DNA of 64,000 nucleotides. Source: Neobacillus niacini (GTDB lineage Bacteria; Bacillota; Bacilli; Bacillales; Cytobacillaceae). Under the pieces are notes generated by a model that had not been told where the DNA came from, ran no database searches, and saw only the letters and a program-made list of their open reading frames with translations. Of the stretch, positions 1-8,492 are shown in pieces; the first letter of the stretch is position 1, and each line of letters begins with the position of its first letter. The stretch lies in NCBI RefSeq assembly GCF_000759675.1, contig NZ_BAWM01000021.1, positions 1 to 64,000 of the forward strand. Direction: 5' to 3'. The position numbers were made by a program, and so were the translations under genes.

Positions 1-363
1 TGGTCACAAGAGTGTGCCTAGTGACCAAAAGTAAGATAGGAATCCATAGAAGTGGTCACAAGAGTGTGCCTAGTGACCAAAAGTAAGCTCGAAATCCATA
101 GAAGTGGTCACAAGAGTGCGCCGAGTGACCAAAAGTAAGCTCGGAATATATAGAAGTGGTCACAAGAGTGCGTCGTGTGACCAAAAGTAAGATAGGAATC
201 CATAGAAGTGGTAACAAGAGTGTGCCTAGTGACCAAAAGTAAGCTCGAAATCCATAGAAGTGGTCACAAGAGTGCGCCTTGTGACCAAAAGTAAGATAGG
301 AATATATAGAAGTGGTAACAAGAGTGCGCCTTGTGACCCAAAGTAAGCTGGGAATTCATTGTA
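1..363. repeat. 52-bp tandem repeat array, seven units
   Basis: Seven consecutive units begin at 1, 53, 105, 157, 209, 261 and 313, a strict 52-bp period. The array may continue left of the window. Each unit opens with TGGTCAC and, 13 nt later, has its reverse complement GTGACCA, so each can form a 7-bp hairpin. Units 5 and 7 carry TGGTAAC, which weakens the stem, and unit 7 also has GTGACCC. The period is not a multiple of three, so this is not coding. There are no variable spacers, so it is not CRISPR. Function unknown. Confidence 0.95.
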
Positions 364-406
364 AACAAAAAATTACAGAAAACTGCAAAAGTGATCGCAT
401 AGAAGG

Positions 407-426
407 ATAAAATGGTTTCATTTTAT
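407..426 (-). terminator. AT-rich hairpin at the 3' end of the NERD gene
   Basis: A perfect 8-bp stem (ATAAAATG/CATTTTAT) with loop GTTT overlaps the stop codon of the minus-strand gene. The stem is weak because it is AT-rich, so termination is only plausible. Confidence 0.35.
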
Positions 427-1337
427 TTATTTACGTAATAGGAATGCGGACCATGGCCGATTATTTTATAGTTTTTTGGTAAAATCCTTCTAATTTTTCT
501 TTTGAGCTCATCGAAATTACACCAATCATAGACCAAATTGGCGGTAATTTTTATATTTGGAAATAGTAGGACTAATTCTTCTATGCTGCGAATTACAGCG
601 GATTGTAAAGATTCCTCATAACCGCAATCATTACAGACTATTTTTTTTTCAAAGGGAGTAACTGAAAATGACTGACAGCATGCGCAAATAAATCCCTTTC
701 GCAGTTGTTCATACTCATAGAGTGGAAACCGCATATTATCTGGTTCAGAAATGTGCGCATTGAGTAAAAAGTCAGCAAGGTTTTTGTGCATTCCATTTAT
801 GTTTGATGGCAGCATACTGAGCTCATTTAAAAAGAATTTAAGTTGTGGTTGAAAAATAATATTCTTTTTTTGAGGGGCTTGATATAAGAAGAATTCGGGA
901 TTGATAAAGGAGACGTATCCTTCAATAGGAAGGTGAAATCCTTTGCTATGGAGTAAAGGGCGAAGTAAGGTTTCACATCTGTTCAACTGATGAAGTGGAT
1001 TCGTTATTGGTTTCCTATTGGTACATAAGTAGAAATTATCATTTTCATAGTAGTAATTTCCCTTATAGTTCTTCACTTCCCAGGGGATAACAGTTCCCTT
1101 TGTAATTATTAAGGAATCAATTTGAAATGTAGTATTTTCACTCTTTAGGTTCAAGTCATTAATAATCAAAAATTTCTTGTCCAAACTAGCTGTTAAAGAA
1201 TCAAACATGACTTCCCCATCGTAGCCTTTCTTTAGATTTGTATATTTCTTCCTATCTGAAGGTTCTAGATCCATTCTGCTGTTCAATGATGTATATACTT
1301 TTAATTCCTTTGACTTTGATCGACTTTTAAGAGGCAT
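423..1337 (-). CDS. NERD-domain protein with C-terminal zinc ribbon
   Basis: A 304-residue soluble protein. Residues about 35-150 look like a nuclease-related domain (NERD): a G-Y-D-G-E-x-x-F start, then QIDSLII and WEVKNYKG, giving the spaced Asp and E-x-K residues of the PD-(D/E)xK-like core. A four-cysteine ribbon (CACC ... CNDC) follows near residues 217-238, then a basic C-terminal segment. The start is supported by AAAGGAAGTGG upstream of the ATG. It is transcribed away from prfA. NERD proteins are thought to act in DNA processing, but the substrate is unknown. It differs in sequence from the NERD gene at 11.6 kb, so it is not a recent duplicate. Confident for the domain, not for the function. 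Confidence 0.75.
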   Translation of the reverse strand: MPLKSRSKSKELKVYTSLNSRMDLEPSDRKKYTNLKKGYDGEVMFDSLTASLDKKFLIINDLNLKSENTTFQIDSLIITKGTVIPWEVKNYKGNYYYENDNFYLCTNRKPITNPLHQLNRCETLLRPLLHSKGFHLPIEGYVSFINPEFFLYQAPQKKNIIFQPQLKFFLNELSMLPSNINGMHKNLADFLLNAHISEPDNMRFPLYEYEQLRKGFICACCQSFSVTPFEKKIVCNDCGYEESLQSAVIRSIEELVLLFPNIKITANLVYDWCNFDELKRKIRRILPKNYKIIGHGPHSYYVNK

Positions 1338-1442
1338 ATTCCACTTCCTTTCTTTGTTTATTTTATATGAATTCAGAATGCCTGGCTGTGTAAAAACAGT
1401 GAATATTAAGCTGCCAAAAAATTTTTCAGGATGAATTTGGTT

Positions 1443-1471
1443 TTGACGGGGGTTTTCACCTATACTATAAT
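1443..1471 (+). promoter_or_regulatory. sigma-A promoter of prfA
   Basis: TTGACG (1443-1448) and TATAAT (1466-1471) are separated by 17 bp, and the start codon lies 35 bp downstream of the -10 box. Near-consensus housekeeping promoter. Confidence 0.8.
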
Positions 1472-1506
1472 TAGAATGTTATGGACAAAAACTAGAGGTG
1501 GTAACT

Positions 1507-2580
1507 GTGTTTGATCGTCTTCAATCCGTTGAAGATCGCTACGAAAGATTAAATGAACTTTTGAGCGATCCGACAATAATTAATGATTCAAAAAAACTAC
1601 GTGAATATTCAAAAGAACAATCTGATATACAAGAGACCGTACAAACGTATCGTGAATATAAAGAGGTCCGCGAACAGCTCAAGGATGCCAAGGTTATGCT
1701 TGAGGATAAGCTCGACGCGGATATGCGAGAAATGGTCAAGGAAGAAGTAAATGAACTAGAAAGTCAAATCGAGGAACTAGAAGCAAAAATGAAGCTTCTT
1801 ATGATTCCGAAGGATCCAAATGATGATAAAAACGTTATCTTTGAAATCCGTGGTGCTGCCGGCGGAGAGGAAGCTGCACTATTTGCAGGTACACTTTACC
1901 GCATGTACAGCCGCTATGCAGAAGCGCAGGGCTGGAAAACGGAACTGATTGATGCCAACGCAACAGGTCTTGGCGGCTACAAAGAAATCAGCTTTATGAT
2001 CAATGGTCAAGGTGCCTACTCCAAATTGAAATTTGAAAATGGTGCTCACCGTGTACAGCGTGTGCCGGAAACGGAATCTGGCGGAAGAATTCATACTTCA
2101 ACGGCTACCGTTGTTTGCTTACCAGAAGCGGAAGAACTAGAAGTTGAAATTCATGATAAAGATATCCGTTTTGATGCGTTTGCTTCAAGCGGTGCCGGCG
2201 GACAGTCCGTTAACACGACGATGTCAGCTGTACGTTTAACACATATTCCGACTGGAATCGTGGTTTCCATCCAGGATGAAAAATCGCAGCACAAAAACAA
2301 AGACAAAGCGATGAAGGTATTACGTGCGCGTGTCTATGACAAGTTCCAACAGGAAGCACAGGCTGAGTATGATCAGGTTCGTAAATCTGCGGTTGGTACG
2401 GGTGACCGTTCTGAACGTATTCGTACTTACAACTTCCCGCAAAATCGTGTGACCGACCACCGTATCGGCTTAACTCTTCAGAAGCTTGATCAAATTATCG
2501 AAGGTAAGCTTGACGAAATCATCGACGCGTTAACGTTAGAAGATCAAACAAGCAAGCTTGAAAGTGGTTCAGATGAGTAA
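1507..2580 (+). CDS. prfA: peptide chain release factor 1
   Basis: A 357-residue class I release factor that recognises UAA/UAG stop codons and triggers peptidyl-tRNA hydrolysis on the ribosome. The catalytic GAGGQSVN loop holds the universal GGQ motif, near residues 231-238. The N-terminal coiled coil and C-terminal domain are typical. A GTG three codons upstream also fits the frame, but GTG at 1507 is preferred because AGAGGTGG sits 6 nt before it and the length matches the Bacillus family (about 356). It overlaps prmC, whose product methylates the GGQ glutamine, so the two form a functional unit. Confidence 0.97.
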   Translation: MFDRLQSVEDRYERLNELLSDPTIINDSKKLREYSKEQSDIQETVQTYREYKEVREQLKDAKVMLEDKLDADMREMVKEEVNELESQIEELEAKMKLLMIPKDPNDDKNVIFEIRGAAGGEEAALFAGTLYRMYSRYAEAQGWKTELIDANATGLGGYKEISFMINGQGAYSKLKFENGAHRVQRVPETESGGRIHTSTATVVCLPEAEELEVEIHDKDIRFDAFASSGAGGQSVNTTMSAVRLTHIPTGIVVSIQDEKSQHKNKDKAMKVLRARVYDKFQQEAQAEYDQVRKSAVGTGDRSERIRTYNFPQNRVTDHRIGLTLQKLDQIIEGKLDEIIDALTLEDQTSKLESGSDE

Positions 2581-3424
2581 AAAAGTTTACGAAGCTCTGC
2601 AATGGGCTTCTTCTTTTTTAAAAAAAGCAAATCGGGATGAAAACGCCGGTGAGCTGCTGCTTCGTCATTTCACAGGAATGTCGAGGGCACAGCTATTTGC
2701 TAATGTTCGTGATGACCTACCGCAGGCTCAATGGGAAGTGTTTGAAAAAGCAGTCCAGGAACATGTTATGGGAACGCCGGTTCAATACATCATCGGTTCC
2801 GAGGAGTTTTACGGCCGGACGTTTTTGGTCAATGAAGAGGTCCTGATTCCACGACCAGAAACCGAAGAGCTTGTTTATGAAACATTAAAGCGTATTAATA
2901 AGCGAGAACTAAAAGTGGTCGATATCGGAACTGGCAGCGGAGCGATTGCGATTAGCCTAAAGCTCGAGCAGCCCTCGTTAAAGGTAGTTGCCTCAGATAT
3001 TGCTGAAGAATCATTGAAGGTAGCGAGAGAAAATGCCCGCCAATTGGTTGCTGAGGTTGAGTTTGTCCAAGGGGATTTACTGCAGCCGTTTCGAGGTCAG
3101 AGGTTTGATGTGGTCCTCTCAAACCCTCCCTATATTCCTGATAGTGATATCGAAACCATGTCTGTAGTAGTAACGGAGCATGAGCCACATCGAGCGCTGT
3201 TTGCGGGTGAGGATGGACTCGATTTCTATCGCCGTTTTATGGTGGAACTGCCGGAAGTGATAGCTCCGGTCGCGCTGGTTGGCTTTGAAATTGGGGCCGG
3301 TCAGGGGGAGGCGGTAGCCGACCTTTTTAAAAAAGCGTTTGCAAATGTGAAGGTAGAAGTTCTTAATGATATTAACGGCAAGGACCGAATGGTGTTTGCG
3401 GAAATAAAATTTGTAGCAGAGTAA
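2573..3424 (+). CDS. prmC: protein-(glutamine-N5) methyltransferase, release factor-specific
   Basis: A 283-residue SAM-dependent methyltransferase (HemK/PrmC) that methylates the Gln of the GGQ loop in release factors. It has an N-terminal helical domain, then the Rossmann fold with [12 protein letters not shown] as the SAM loop and [10 protein letters not shown] as the NPPY active-site motif. The ATG at 2573 overlaps the prfA stop (ATGAGTAA), indicating translational coupling. A TTG five codons upstream is also in frame but less likely. An intrinsic terminator overlaps its stop codon. Confidence 0.96.
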   Translation: MSKKVYEALQWASSFLKKANRDENAGELLLRHFTGMSRAQLFANVRDDLPQAQWEVFEKAVQEHVMGTPVQYIIGSEEFYGRTFLVNEEVLIPRPETEELVYETLKRINKRELKVVDIGTGSGAIAISLKLEQPSLKVVASDIAEESLKVARENARQLVAEVEFVQGDLLQPFRGQRFDVVLSNPPYIPDSDIETMSVVVTEHEPHRALFAGEDGLDFYRRFMVELPEVIAPVALVGFEIGAGQGEAVADLFKKAFANVKVEVLNDINGKDRMVFAEIKFVAE

Positions 3425-3455
3425 TTCTCAAATTGAATTAGCTCTGCTTTTTTTG
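3415..3455 (+). terminator. rho-independent terminator of prfA-prmC
   Basis: An AGCAGAG-TAATTC stem pairs with GAATTA-GCTCTGCT and is followed by seven T. The 5' arm includes the prmC stop codon. Confidence 0.85.
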
Positions 3456-3463
3456 TGCATGAG

Positions 3464-3586
3464 TTACTTATTTTGACGCTCTTGGGCTTTTAATGCTACT
3501 TTTTCCAGTCCGTTATGCGCAAATTCTACATCTGTTTTGGGCATAGCAGGATTATTCTTCAATTCCTTATTCTTCTGTTTAGACAT
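3464..3586 (-). CDS. small hydrophilic protein, 40 residues, unknown
   Basis: An ATG on the minus strand at 3586, preceded by AAGGTGGTG with 5 nt spacing, opens a 40-codon frame. The product is charged and Lys/Gln/Asn-rich, has no Cys or membrane segment, and ends KVALKAQERQNK. The ribosome site is strong, which favours a real gene. The composition and the DVEFA ... AQER pattern faintly recall small YfhD-like sporulation proteins, but that is a weak impression. It lies convergent to prmC and divergent from spoIIR. Confidence 0.6.
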   Translation of the reverse strand: MSKQKNKELKNNPAMPKTDVEFAHNGLEKVALKAQERQNK

Positions 3587-3738
3587 GTTTTCACCACCTT
3601 CACAAGGATAACGGTACACGCCATTTTAGTTTGCTTTCTTTTGAATAAAATATTCTAAAACTAGTTTTTTTAAATTTAATAGTTTAAGATTCTTGGCATT
3701 TGTCCACAATGAGGATAGGGAAGGGACGGTGCTTAAGA

Positions 3739-4713
3739 ATGAATAGTAAAGTAATCGTATGGTCTTATTTAATCATTTTATCGTTGGGAACGATATTAAA
3801 TTTATATATACCAAAAACGGAAGCGGTGGCGAAGGATTCGATTGTAATTCCTGCTGAGGCGATTCGGCTCCGAATTCTTGCAAATAGTGATAGTGCAAAG
3901 GATCAAGAGATTAAACGAATGGTCCGCGACGCAGTCAATGAACAAATCACGTTGTGGGTTCAGGAACTAACGTCTTTGGAAAAAGCAAAAACAGTGATTA
4001 CGTCAAAGCTTCCGGAAGTTCAAGCGATTGCAGAAAAGGTTGTGGCGGAGCAAGGGTCGACGCAAAGTGTGAATGTAGAGTTTGGTAAAGTTCAGTTTCC
4101 TACTAAATTGTATGGAGAGTTTTTATATCCAGCAGGGGAGTACCAAGCAATCTTGATTACATTGGGTGAAGGAACGGGCGCCAACTGGTGGTGCGTGCTC
4201 TATCCGCCCCTATGTTTCCTAGATTTCTCAAATGGTGTAGCTGTTCAAAGTGATGGTTTTGAGGACAAGGCTTATGCAGCAGAGGAAGAAAAGCAGGTCG
4301 AGACTCCGGCAGTTGAAGAAGAATTAGAAAGTGATCCAATGGAAGAGAAAGTTACATCCAGTAAGAAAAAGAGCGTAGATAGTAAGAAAGAGCAAGTTGA
4401 AGTAGAAGAGAAAGCTGAAGTTAAAGTAGAAGATGAAAAGCAAATAGAAGTAGCAAAAGTGTCAGAAAAGCAAACTGATAGTAAGAAGGAAGTAGAAAAA
4501 GCATCTGAAAAGCAAACTGATCGTAAGAAGGAAGTAGAAAAGGCATCTGAAAAGGAAAAACAAACAGAAGTTAAGAAGGAAGTAGAAAAGGAGAAGGATC
4601 CTAAGAAGGAATCGGAAAAGGAAAAAGCTGCTCCAGTTTATACTTCAGAAGACGAAGAGCCGGTTAAAGTAAAATTCTTTGTGGTAGAAATGTTTGATAG
4701 TATTTTTAGATAA
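3739..4713 (+). CDS. spoIIR: stage II sporulation protein R with Lys/Glu-rich tail
   Basis: SpoIIR is the forespore-made secreted signal that activates the SpoIIGA protease, which processes pro-sigma-E in the mother cell. The product is 324 residues from the ATG at 3739. A signal/anchor segment (residues about 5-25) is followed by the conserved core (AIRLRILANSDS, then GEYQAILITLGEGTGANWWC and YPPLCFLD). Typical SpoIIR ends soon after that, at about 220 residues. Here roughly 130 further residues are low-complexity Glu/Lys, with repeats of KKEVEKASEKQTD type. Upstream in-frame TTG and ATG codons exist, but an AAGGGACGG region favours 3739. The tail is likely disordered. Confidence 0.93.
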   Translation: MNSKVIVWSYLIILSLGTILNLYIPKTEAVAKDSIVIPAEAIRLRILANSDSAKDQEIKRMVRDAVNEQITLWVQELTSLEKAKTVITSKLPEVQAIAEKVVAEQGSTQSVNVEFGKVQFPTKLYGEFLYPAGEYQAILITLGEGTGANWWCVLYPPLCFLDFSNGVAVQSDGFEDKAYAAEEEKQVETPAVEEELESDPMEEKVTSSKKKSVDSKKEQVEVEEKAEVKVEDEKQIEVAKVSEKQTDSKKEVEKASEKQTDRKKEVEKASEKEKQTEVKKEVEKEKDPKKESEKEKAAPVYTSEDEEPVKVKFFVVEMFDSIFR

Positions 4714-4726
4714 GTGAAGAGGTCAT

Positions 4727-4776
4727 CGCAGATATAAATGGATTAACGCCGATATAATTAGATTAACGCAGATATC
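4727..4776. repeat. three-unit 20-bp motif array (CGCnGATAT)
   Basis: The motif CGC(A/C)GATAT begins at 4727, 4747 and 4767, an exact 20-bp period, directly after spoIIR. AACGC precedes two of the copies. No coding sense. Confidence 0.7.
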
Positions 4777-4792
4777 TACTAAATAATAAAGT

Positions 4793-4829
4793 AGCCAGTC
4801 CTGAAAATGGGGCTGGTTATTTATTTTTC
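4793..4829 (+). terminator. terminator of spoIIR
   Basis: CCAGTCC pairs with GGGCTGG (one G-U) and is followed by a T-rich tract. Confidence 0.65.
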
Positions 4830-4917
4830 AATAATTTTACTAGATTTTGTATGTAATTAGTTCTATCTCTCTCATTTTTTCATAATAATAGAGTATCAAA
4901 ATAATGAGGTGGTAGGG

Positions 4918-5364
4918 ATGCAAGCACTTATTCGTTGCGCGAACAAAGAGGATTTGGACAGTTTACGAGAGTTTCTGACGAAGGGAAATCTTGGATGTGA
5001 TGGATTAACTGAGGAAACAGTAGAGTTCTTTTTATTACTAGAGGATGAGGATGGGACAATTAAGGGTACACTTGGAATGGAAGTATTCGCAGAGGGTGGA
5101 TTATTACGCTCGTTGGTCGTTTCGCCAGGGCAAGCGGAAAAGGATATTGTCCTTTTGATTACACAAATGATGCAATTAGCGAAAGAAAAAGGGCTGAGAA
5201 ATCTGTTTTTGGCAACAAATAAAGGTGTGGCACTGCCATTTTTTGAATTGCTAGGTTTTGAGAGGGTGGAGCGGGACCAATTACCTGCTGAAATTTATCG
5301 CTTAGAACATATTCGACACGTATTTAATGTGGATAACTCGTTATTTTTGAAATTTTCACTATAA
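4918..5364 (+). CDS. ywlB: YwlB-type GNAT acetyltransferase
   Basis: A 148-residue protein with the GNAT pattern: a substrate-binding start (ALIRCANKEDLDSLREFL), a beta strand with IKGTLGMEV, and LLRSLVVSPGQAEKDIV resembling acetyl-CoA motif A, then FELLGFERV near the C-terminus. The ATG at 4918 follows GAGGTGG. Position between spoIIR and ywlC matches B. subtilis ywlB. The acceptor substrate is unknown. Confidence 0.8.
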   Translation: MQALIRCANKEDLDSLREFLTKGNLGCDGLTEETVEFFLLLEDEDGTIKGTLGMEVFAEGGLLRSLVVSPGQAEKDIVLLITQMMQLAKEKGLRNLFLATNKGVALPFFELLGFERVERDQLPAEIYRLEHIRHVFNVDNSLFLKFSL

Positions 5365-5365
5365 C

Positions 5366-5755
5366 TGTGGATTAACCCACAAAGTTATCCACTTTTTCAA
5401 GATAGTTATGCACAATTTGTGGATAAAGGGTTGTGTTTATGCCCACCATCTTTTATACTTTCAAAAGTAATATGAGACAAAGAGCCTAAATTCGGCAAAT
5501 TTCGATATCATTTGCGCTTCAGATAAAGGTGGATAATTATGAACACAAAAGTTTGGAAAGTGGATAAACATGTGGATAACCTTGAAAATAATCCACAGGT
5601 TGTGGATGCCGCGCGTTTTTTACAAGAAAATGAAGTGGTTGCACTGCCGACGGAAACGGTTTATGGCCTAGGTGGAAATGCAGAAAGCGATGTGGCGGTG
5701 GAAAAGATCTTTGCTGCGAAAGGCAGACCAAGTGATAATCCACTGATTATCCACA
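5366..5755. promoter_or_regulatory. DnaA-box cluster at ywlC
   Basis: Perfect TTATNCACA boxes lie at 5406-5414 (+), 5418-5426 (-), 5571-5579 (-) and 5747-5755 (+). Boxes with one mismatch lie at 5366-5374, 5385-5393, 5437-5445, 5528-5536, 5559-5567 and 5589-5597. The box at 5528-5536 overlaps the ywlC ribosome binding site. B. subtilis is known to carry DnaA-box clusters outside oriC that titrate DnaA, and I recall ywlC being one of those loci. This is therefore probably the conserved counterpart. Confidence 0.85.
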
Positions 5756-6582
5756 TTGCGGATAAAAAGCAAATTAACGCATTTGTTACGGAAATCCCGG
5801 AAAAAGCAGAAATATTGATGGAGAGGTTCTGGCCAGGACCCTTAACGATTATTTTTAAAAAGAAAGACGGCGTACTGTCGGATAAAGCAACGGGGGGCTT
5901 GGATACGGTCGCGGTGAGGATGCCGGATCATCCTGTCGCATTGGCACTATTGAAAAAATGCCAGCTGCCCATTGCGGCTCCGAGTGCCAATAGCTCCGGT
6001 AAGCCAAGTCCTACAAATGCACAGCATGTAATTGAGGATTTGAACGGAAAAATTGCCGGTTTGCTTGATGGCGGCTCGACAGGTGTTGGGGTAGAATCAA
6101 CGGTTTTAGACTGCACGGAGGAAATTCCCGTTATTTTAAGACCAGGCGGGGTGACGAAAGAGCAGCTGGCGGAGGTTGTAGGTGATGTTCATCTCGACGC
6201 TGCGTTAATCGATGAAACTTCAAAGCCGAAAGCTCCTGGGATGAAGTATCAGCATTATGCTCCGAACGCACCGCTTTATTTAGTCAATGGAGACAAGTCA
6301 TTCCTGCAACGTTTAATAGAAGAAAAGCAGGAGGAAGGGCTTCGTGTTGGCGTGCTTGCAACCGCAGAAAGTGTGGGGGCCTATCAAAGTGATGTCACAA
6401 TTGCTTGCGGGAAAAGGAGCGAGCTTGAAAGTGTGGCCACCGCGCTATATGAAACGTTACGAGCGTTTAACCAAGAAAAAGTGGATATCATCTTTAGTGA
6501 AATGTTTCCGAATACCGGTGTGGGGCATGCGATCATGAATCGATTGCAAAAGGCTGCTGGGAATAAAATCATTAACGAATAA
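5539..6582 (+). CDS. ywlC: L-threonylcarbamoyladenylate synthase
   Basis: A 347-residue Sua5/TsaC/YwlC protein that makes threonylcarbamoyl-AMP from Thr, bicarbonate and ATP for t6A modification of ANN-decoding tRNAs. The YrdC domain (residues about 20-210) shows ALPTETVYGLGG, KGRPSDNPLI, APSANSSGKPSPT and GVESTVLD. A Sua5-type C-terminal domain follows a linker with APGMKYQHYAP. The RBS AAAGGTGG lies 6 nt before the ATG, inside the DnaA-box cluster, so DnaA could influence expression. Confidence 0.95.
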   Translation: MNTKVWKVDKHVDNLENNPQVVDAARFLQENEVVALPTETVYGLGGNAESDVAVEKIFAAKGRPSDNPLIIHIADKKQINAFVTEIPEKAEILMERFWPGPLTIIFKKKDGVLSDKATGGLDTVAVRMPDHPVALALLKKCQLPIAAPSANSSGKPSPTNAQHVIEDLNGKIAGLLDGGSTGVGVESTVLDCTEEIPVILRPGGVTKEQLAEVVGDVHLDAALIDETSKPKAPGMKYQHYAPNAPLYLVNGDKSFLQRLIEEKQEEGLRVGVLATAESVGAYQSDVTIACGKRSELESVATALYETLRAFNQEKVDIIFSEMFPNTGVGHAIMNRLQKAAGNKIINE

Positions 6583-6586
6583 GAAT

Positions 6587-6619
6587 CAGGTTCTCCTCGT
6601 TTGGAGGCCTGTTTTTTTT
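6587..6619 (+). terminator. terminator of ywlC
   Basis: CAGG-TT-CTCC pairs with GGAG-G-CCTG, followed by eight T. Confidence 0.85.
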
Positions 6620-6624
6620 TGAAT

Positions 6625-6750
6625 TGTCCAGCTCCAGGCGCCATCGGCTCGAGGTCAGAAGCCAATCCGTCTAGAAGGTTAAGGAACAACCTTCCAGCCG
6701 GCTCGTCTTCTGCTTGTCGCCGATAAGCGGGCGCCTTCCGCTTTTCTTAA
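6625..6750 (-). repeat. dispersed intergenic repeat, copy A
   Basis: Read on the minus strand this stretch aligns over about 120 bp with 16839-16961: both have AGAAAAGCGGAAG, a GACGAGCCGGC block, an AGAAGGTTG block, GACGGATTGGCTT and a GAGCC block, in that order. It is GC-richer than its surroundings and non-coding. Resembles the short repeats scattered in Bacillus intergenic regions. Confidence 0.8.
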
Positions 6751-6811
6751 TTCTAAATTCTTTTGGACGTGCATATGTTAAATCAGGGCAAGTCCGAGGG
6801 GGTAGAGATTC

Positions 6812-7369
6812 GTGTACGTGATGATTGGAGAATTAGTAACGCTGTTATTAATGGCGTTTGCACTGGGAATGGATGCCTTTTCTGTAGGTCTGGGAATGGG
6901 AATGTTCAAGTTAAGGCCCCGGCAGATTTTTAAAATAGGGATTACGATTGGTTTGTTCCATGTATGGATGCCGCTTGTGGGCATGCTTGCCGGTAAGTTT
7001 TTATCGGATAAATTCGGAGCCTTTGCGTCATTAGTAGGAGGTCTGCTGCTCATTTTGCTCGGGGTGCAAATGATTTGGTCAAGCCTCAGGAAAAGTGAGG
7101 AATCGGTGATGACACCGGTTGGATTTGGATTAATCATCTTTGCAACGAGTGTAAGTCTCGATAGCTTTTCTCTTGGGCTTACGTTGGGAATATATGGTGC
7201 AAAAAACATTTTGGTGATTATTTGCTTTGGAGTTGTTGCAACGATATTAACATGGGCTGGCTTGCTGCTTGGAAGGAAGGCTCAGGGGTGGATTGGATCG
7301 TATAGCGAAGCTCTTGGCGGCAGTATCTTACTAGCGTTTGGAATCAAATTATTTTATTCTTTTTTATAA
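6812..7369 (+). CDS. mntP: manganese efflux pump MntP
   Basis: A 185-residue membrane protein with six predicted helices and an internal repeat. The half-repeats carry the family motifs [17 protein letters not shown] (about residues 14-30) and [16 protein letters not shown] (about 112-127), each with the Asp needed for Mn export. The GTG at 6812 follows GAGGGGG by 9 nt; GTG 6818 and ATG 6821 are alternatives. Corresponds to B. subtilis ywlD. I see no yybP-ykoY-type Mn riboswitch in the short leader, which follows a dispersed repeat. Confidence 0.92.
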   Translation: MYVMIGELVTLLLMAFALGMDAFSVGLGMGMFKLRPRQIFKIGITIGLFHVWMPLVGMLAGKFLSDKFGAFASLVGGLLLILLGVQMIWSSLRKSEESVMTPVGFGLIIFATSVSLDSFSLGLTLGIYGAKNILVIICFGVVATILTWAGLLLGRKAQGWIGSYSEALGGSILLAFGIKLFYSFL

Positions 7370-7400
7370 AAACCTTTCTAAAAAAATGAAAGGTTTTTTC
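7368..7400 (+). terminator. terminator of mntP
   Basis: AAAACCTTTC pairs with GAAAGGTTTT, followed by T residues; it begins at the stop codon. Confidence 0.85.
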
Positions 7401-7432
7401 AATGATGATGGAGAAATGATAAAATGATACAT

Positions 7433-7470
7433 AGAAAAGCGGAAGCGCCTAGGCTGCTTGCGCTAGACAA
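7433..7470 (+). repeat. dispersed intergenic repeat, short copy B
   Basis: AGAAAAGCGGAAGCGCCT is the same head as the repeats at 6625-6750 (reverse) and 16839-16961. The rest diverges, so this is a partial or decayed copy just upstream of ywlE. Confidence 0.6.
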
Positions 7471-7528
7471 CTCTCAAAGTCGAAAGTTCTATACTTTCTT
7501 ATCTTTTAATTGAAAGGGGGCAGGCAGC

Positions 7529-7975
7529 TTGCAGCGCATTTTGTTTGTTTGTACAGGTAATACTTGCAGGAGCCCTATGGCTGAAGCGATTTTAAAAAGT
7601 AAGAAGATTGACGGTCTACAATTGAAGTCCGCAGGAATTTATGCAGCAACGGGGAGTGAGGCATCTGCGCACGCCAAAAAGGTTCTGAATGATAACAATA
7701 TTGACCATAATCATTCCTCTAAAATGCTAAATTTAGAATCTATTCATTGGGCAGATGTCATTTTAACGATGACAGGCTCACATAAAAATGTCATTCTTCA
7801 ACAATACCCTGAAACAACAGGGAAGGTTTTCACCTTAAAGGAATTTACAGGTGATCACTTTGATGTAGACGTGGTCGATCCTTATGGCGGCAATTTGGCT
7901 ATCTATCAGGAAACCTATCGGGAGCTGGATAAATTAATTACAAAAGCCATTGAAAAATTACAAAGCTCTCAGTGA
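7529..7975 (+). CDS. ywlE: protein-arginine phosphatase (low-molecular-weight PTP fold)
   Basis: A 148-residue phosphatase. The P-loop CTGNTCRSP (Cys8 to Arg14, the CX5R motif) and the late DPYGG segment with the general-acid Asp match YwlE, which removes phosphate from arginine residues placed by McsB. The Thr after the nucleophile Cys is the feature linked to phosphoarginine specificity. Start is TTG 7529, 8 nt after GAAAGGGGG. Lies between mntP and rpiB as in B. subtilis. Confidence 0.93.
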   Translation: MQRILFVCTGNTCRSPMAEAILKSKKIDGLQLKSAGIYAATGSEASAHAKKVLNDNNIDHNHSSKMLNLESIHWADVILTMTGSHKNVILQQYPETTGKVFTLKEFTGDHFDVDVVDPYGGNLAIYQETYRELDKLITKAIEKLQSSQ

Positions 7976-8041
7976 TGAGGGCTTTATATTTTTTTTAGGG
8001 TATGTCAATATTAAGGAAGGATTAATAGGGAGGTTTTTAAT

Positions 8042-8482
8042 ATGAAAGTAGCGTTAGCGTCTGATCATGGCGGGGTTAATATTCGTAAGGAAATCGCCAA
8101 TTTAATGGATGAGCTTGGGATTGAATATCAGGATTTCGGCTGTGAGTGTGAAACATCTGTCGATTATCCGGATTATGCCTTGCCAGTTGCTGAAAAGGTG
8201 GCAAGCGGTGAGTTTGATAGAGGAATTTTAATTTGTGGAACGGGGATTGGCATGAGTATTGCCGCGAATAAGGTAAAGGGGATCCGCTGCGCCCTTGTTC
8301 ACGATACGTTTAGTGCAAAGGCAACAAGAGCTCACAATGATACCAATGTCCTTGCGATGGGTGAACGTGTAATTGGTCCGGGGCTGGCACGTGATATTGC
8401 TCAAATTTGGTTGACAGGTGAATTCGAGGGCGGACGCCATGCGGGTCGGGTTGGAAAAATCAGCGAATACGAAAATAAGTAG
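8042..8482 (+). CDS. rpiB: ribose-5-phosphate isomerase B
   Basis: A 146-residue RpiB/LacAB family isomerase interconverting ribose 5-phosphate and ribulose 5-phosphate. SDHGG (His10 region), the [13 protein letters not shown] catalytic loop with Cys near residue 67, and the [16 protein letters not shown] block are all present. RBS AGGGAGG precedes the ATG. Corresponds to B. subtilis ywlF. The stop is followed almost at once by ywlG. Confidence 0.95.
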   Translation: MKVALASDHGGVNIRKEIANLMDELGIEYQDFGCECETSVDYPDYALPVAEKVASGEFDRGILICGTGIGMSIAANKVKGIRCALVHDTFSAKATRAHNDTNVLAMGERVIGPGLARDIAQIWLTGEFEGGRHAGRVGKISEYENK

Positions 8483-8492
8483 GATGAGGACT

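Noticed and set aside
1..363. CRISPR-like array
   Set aside because: The whole 52-bp unit repeats; there are no unique spacers between constant repeats and no cas genes nearby.
6751..6811. yybP-ykoY manganese riboswitch before mntP
   Set aside because: The leader is too short and lacks the conserved loop sequences.
6778..7209. 143-codon minus-strand frame opposite mntP
   Set aside because: Complete overlap with a well-supported gene and no recognisable product.
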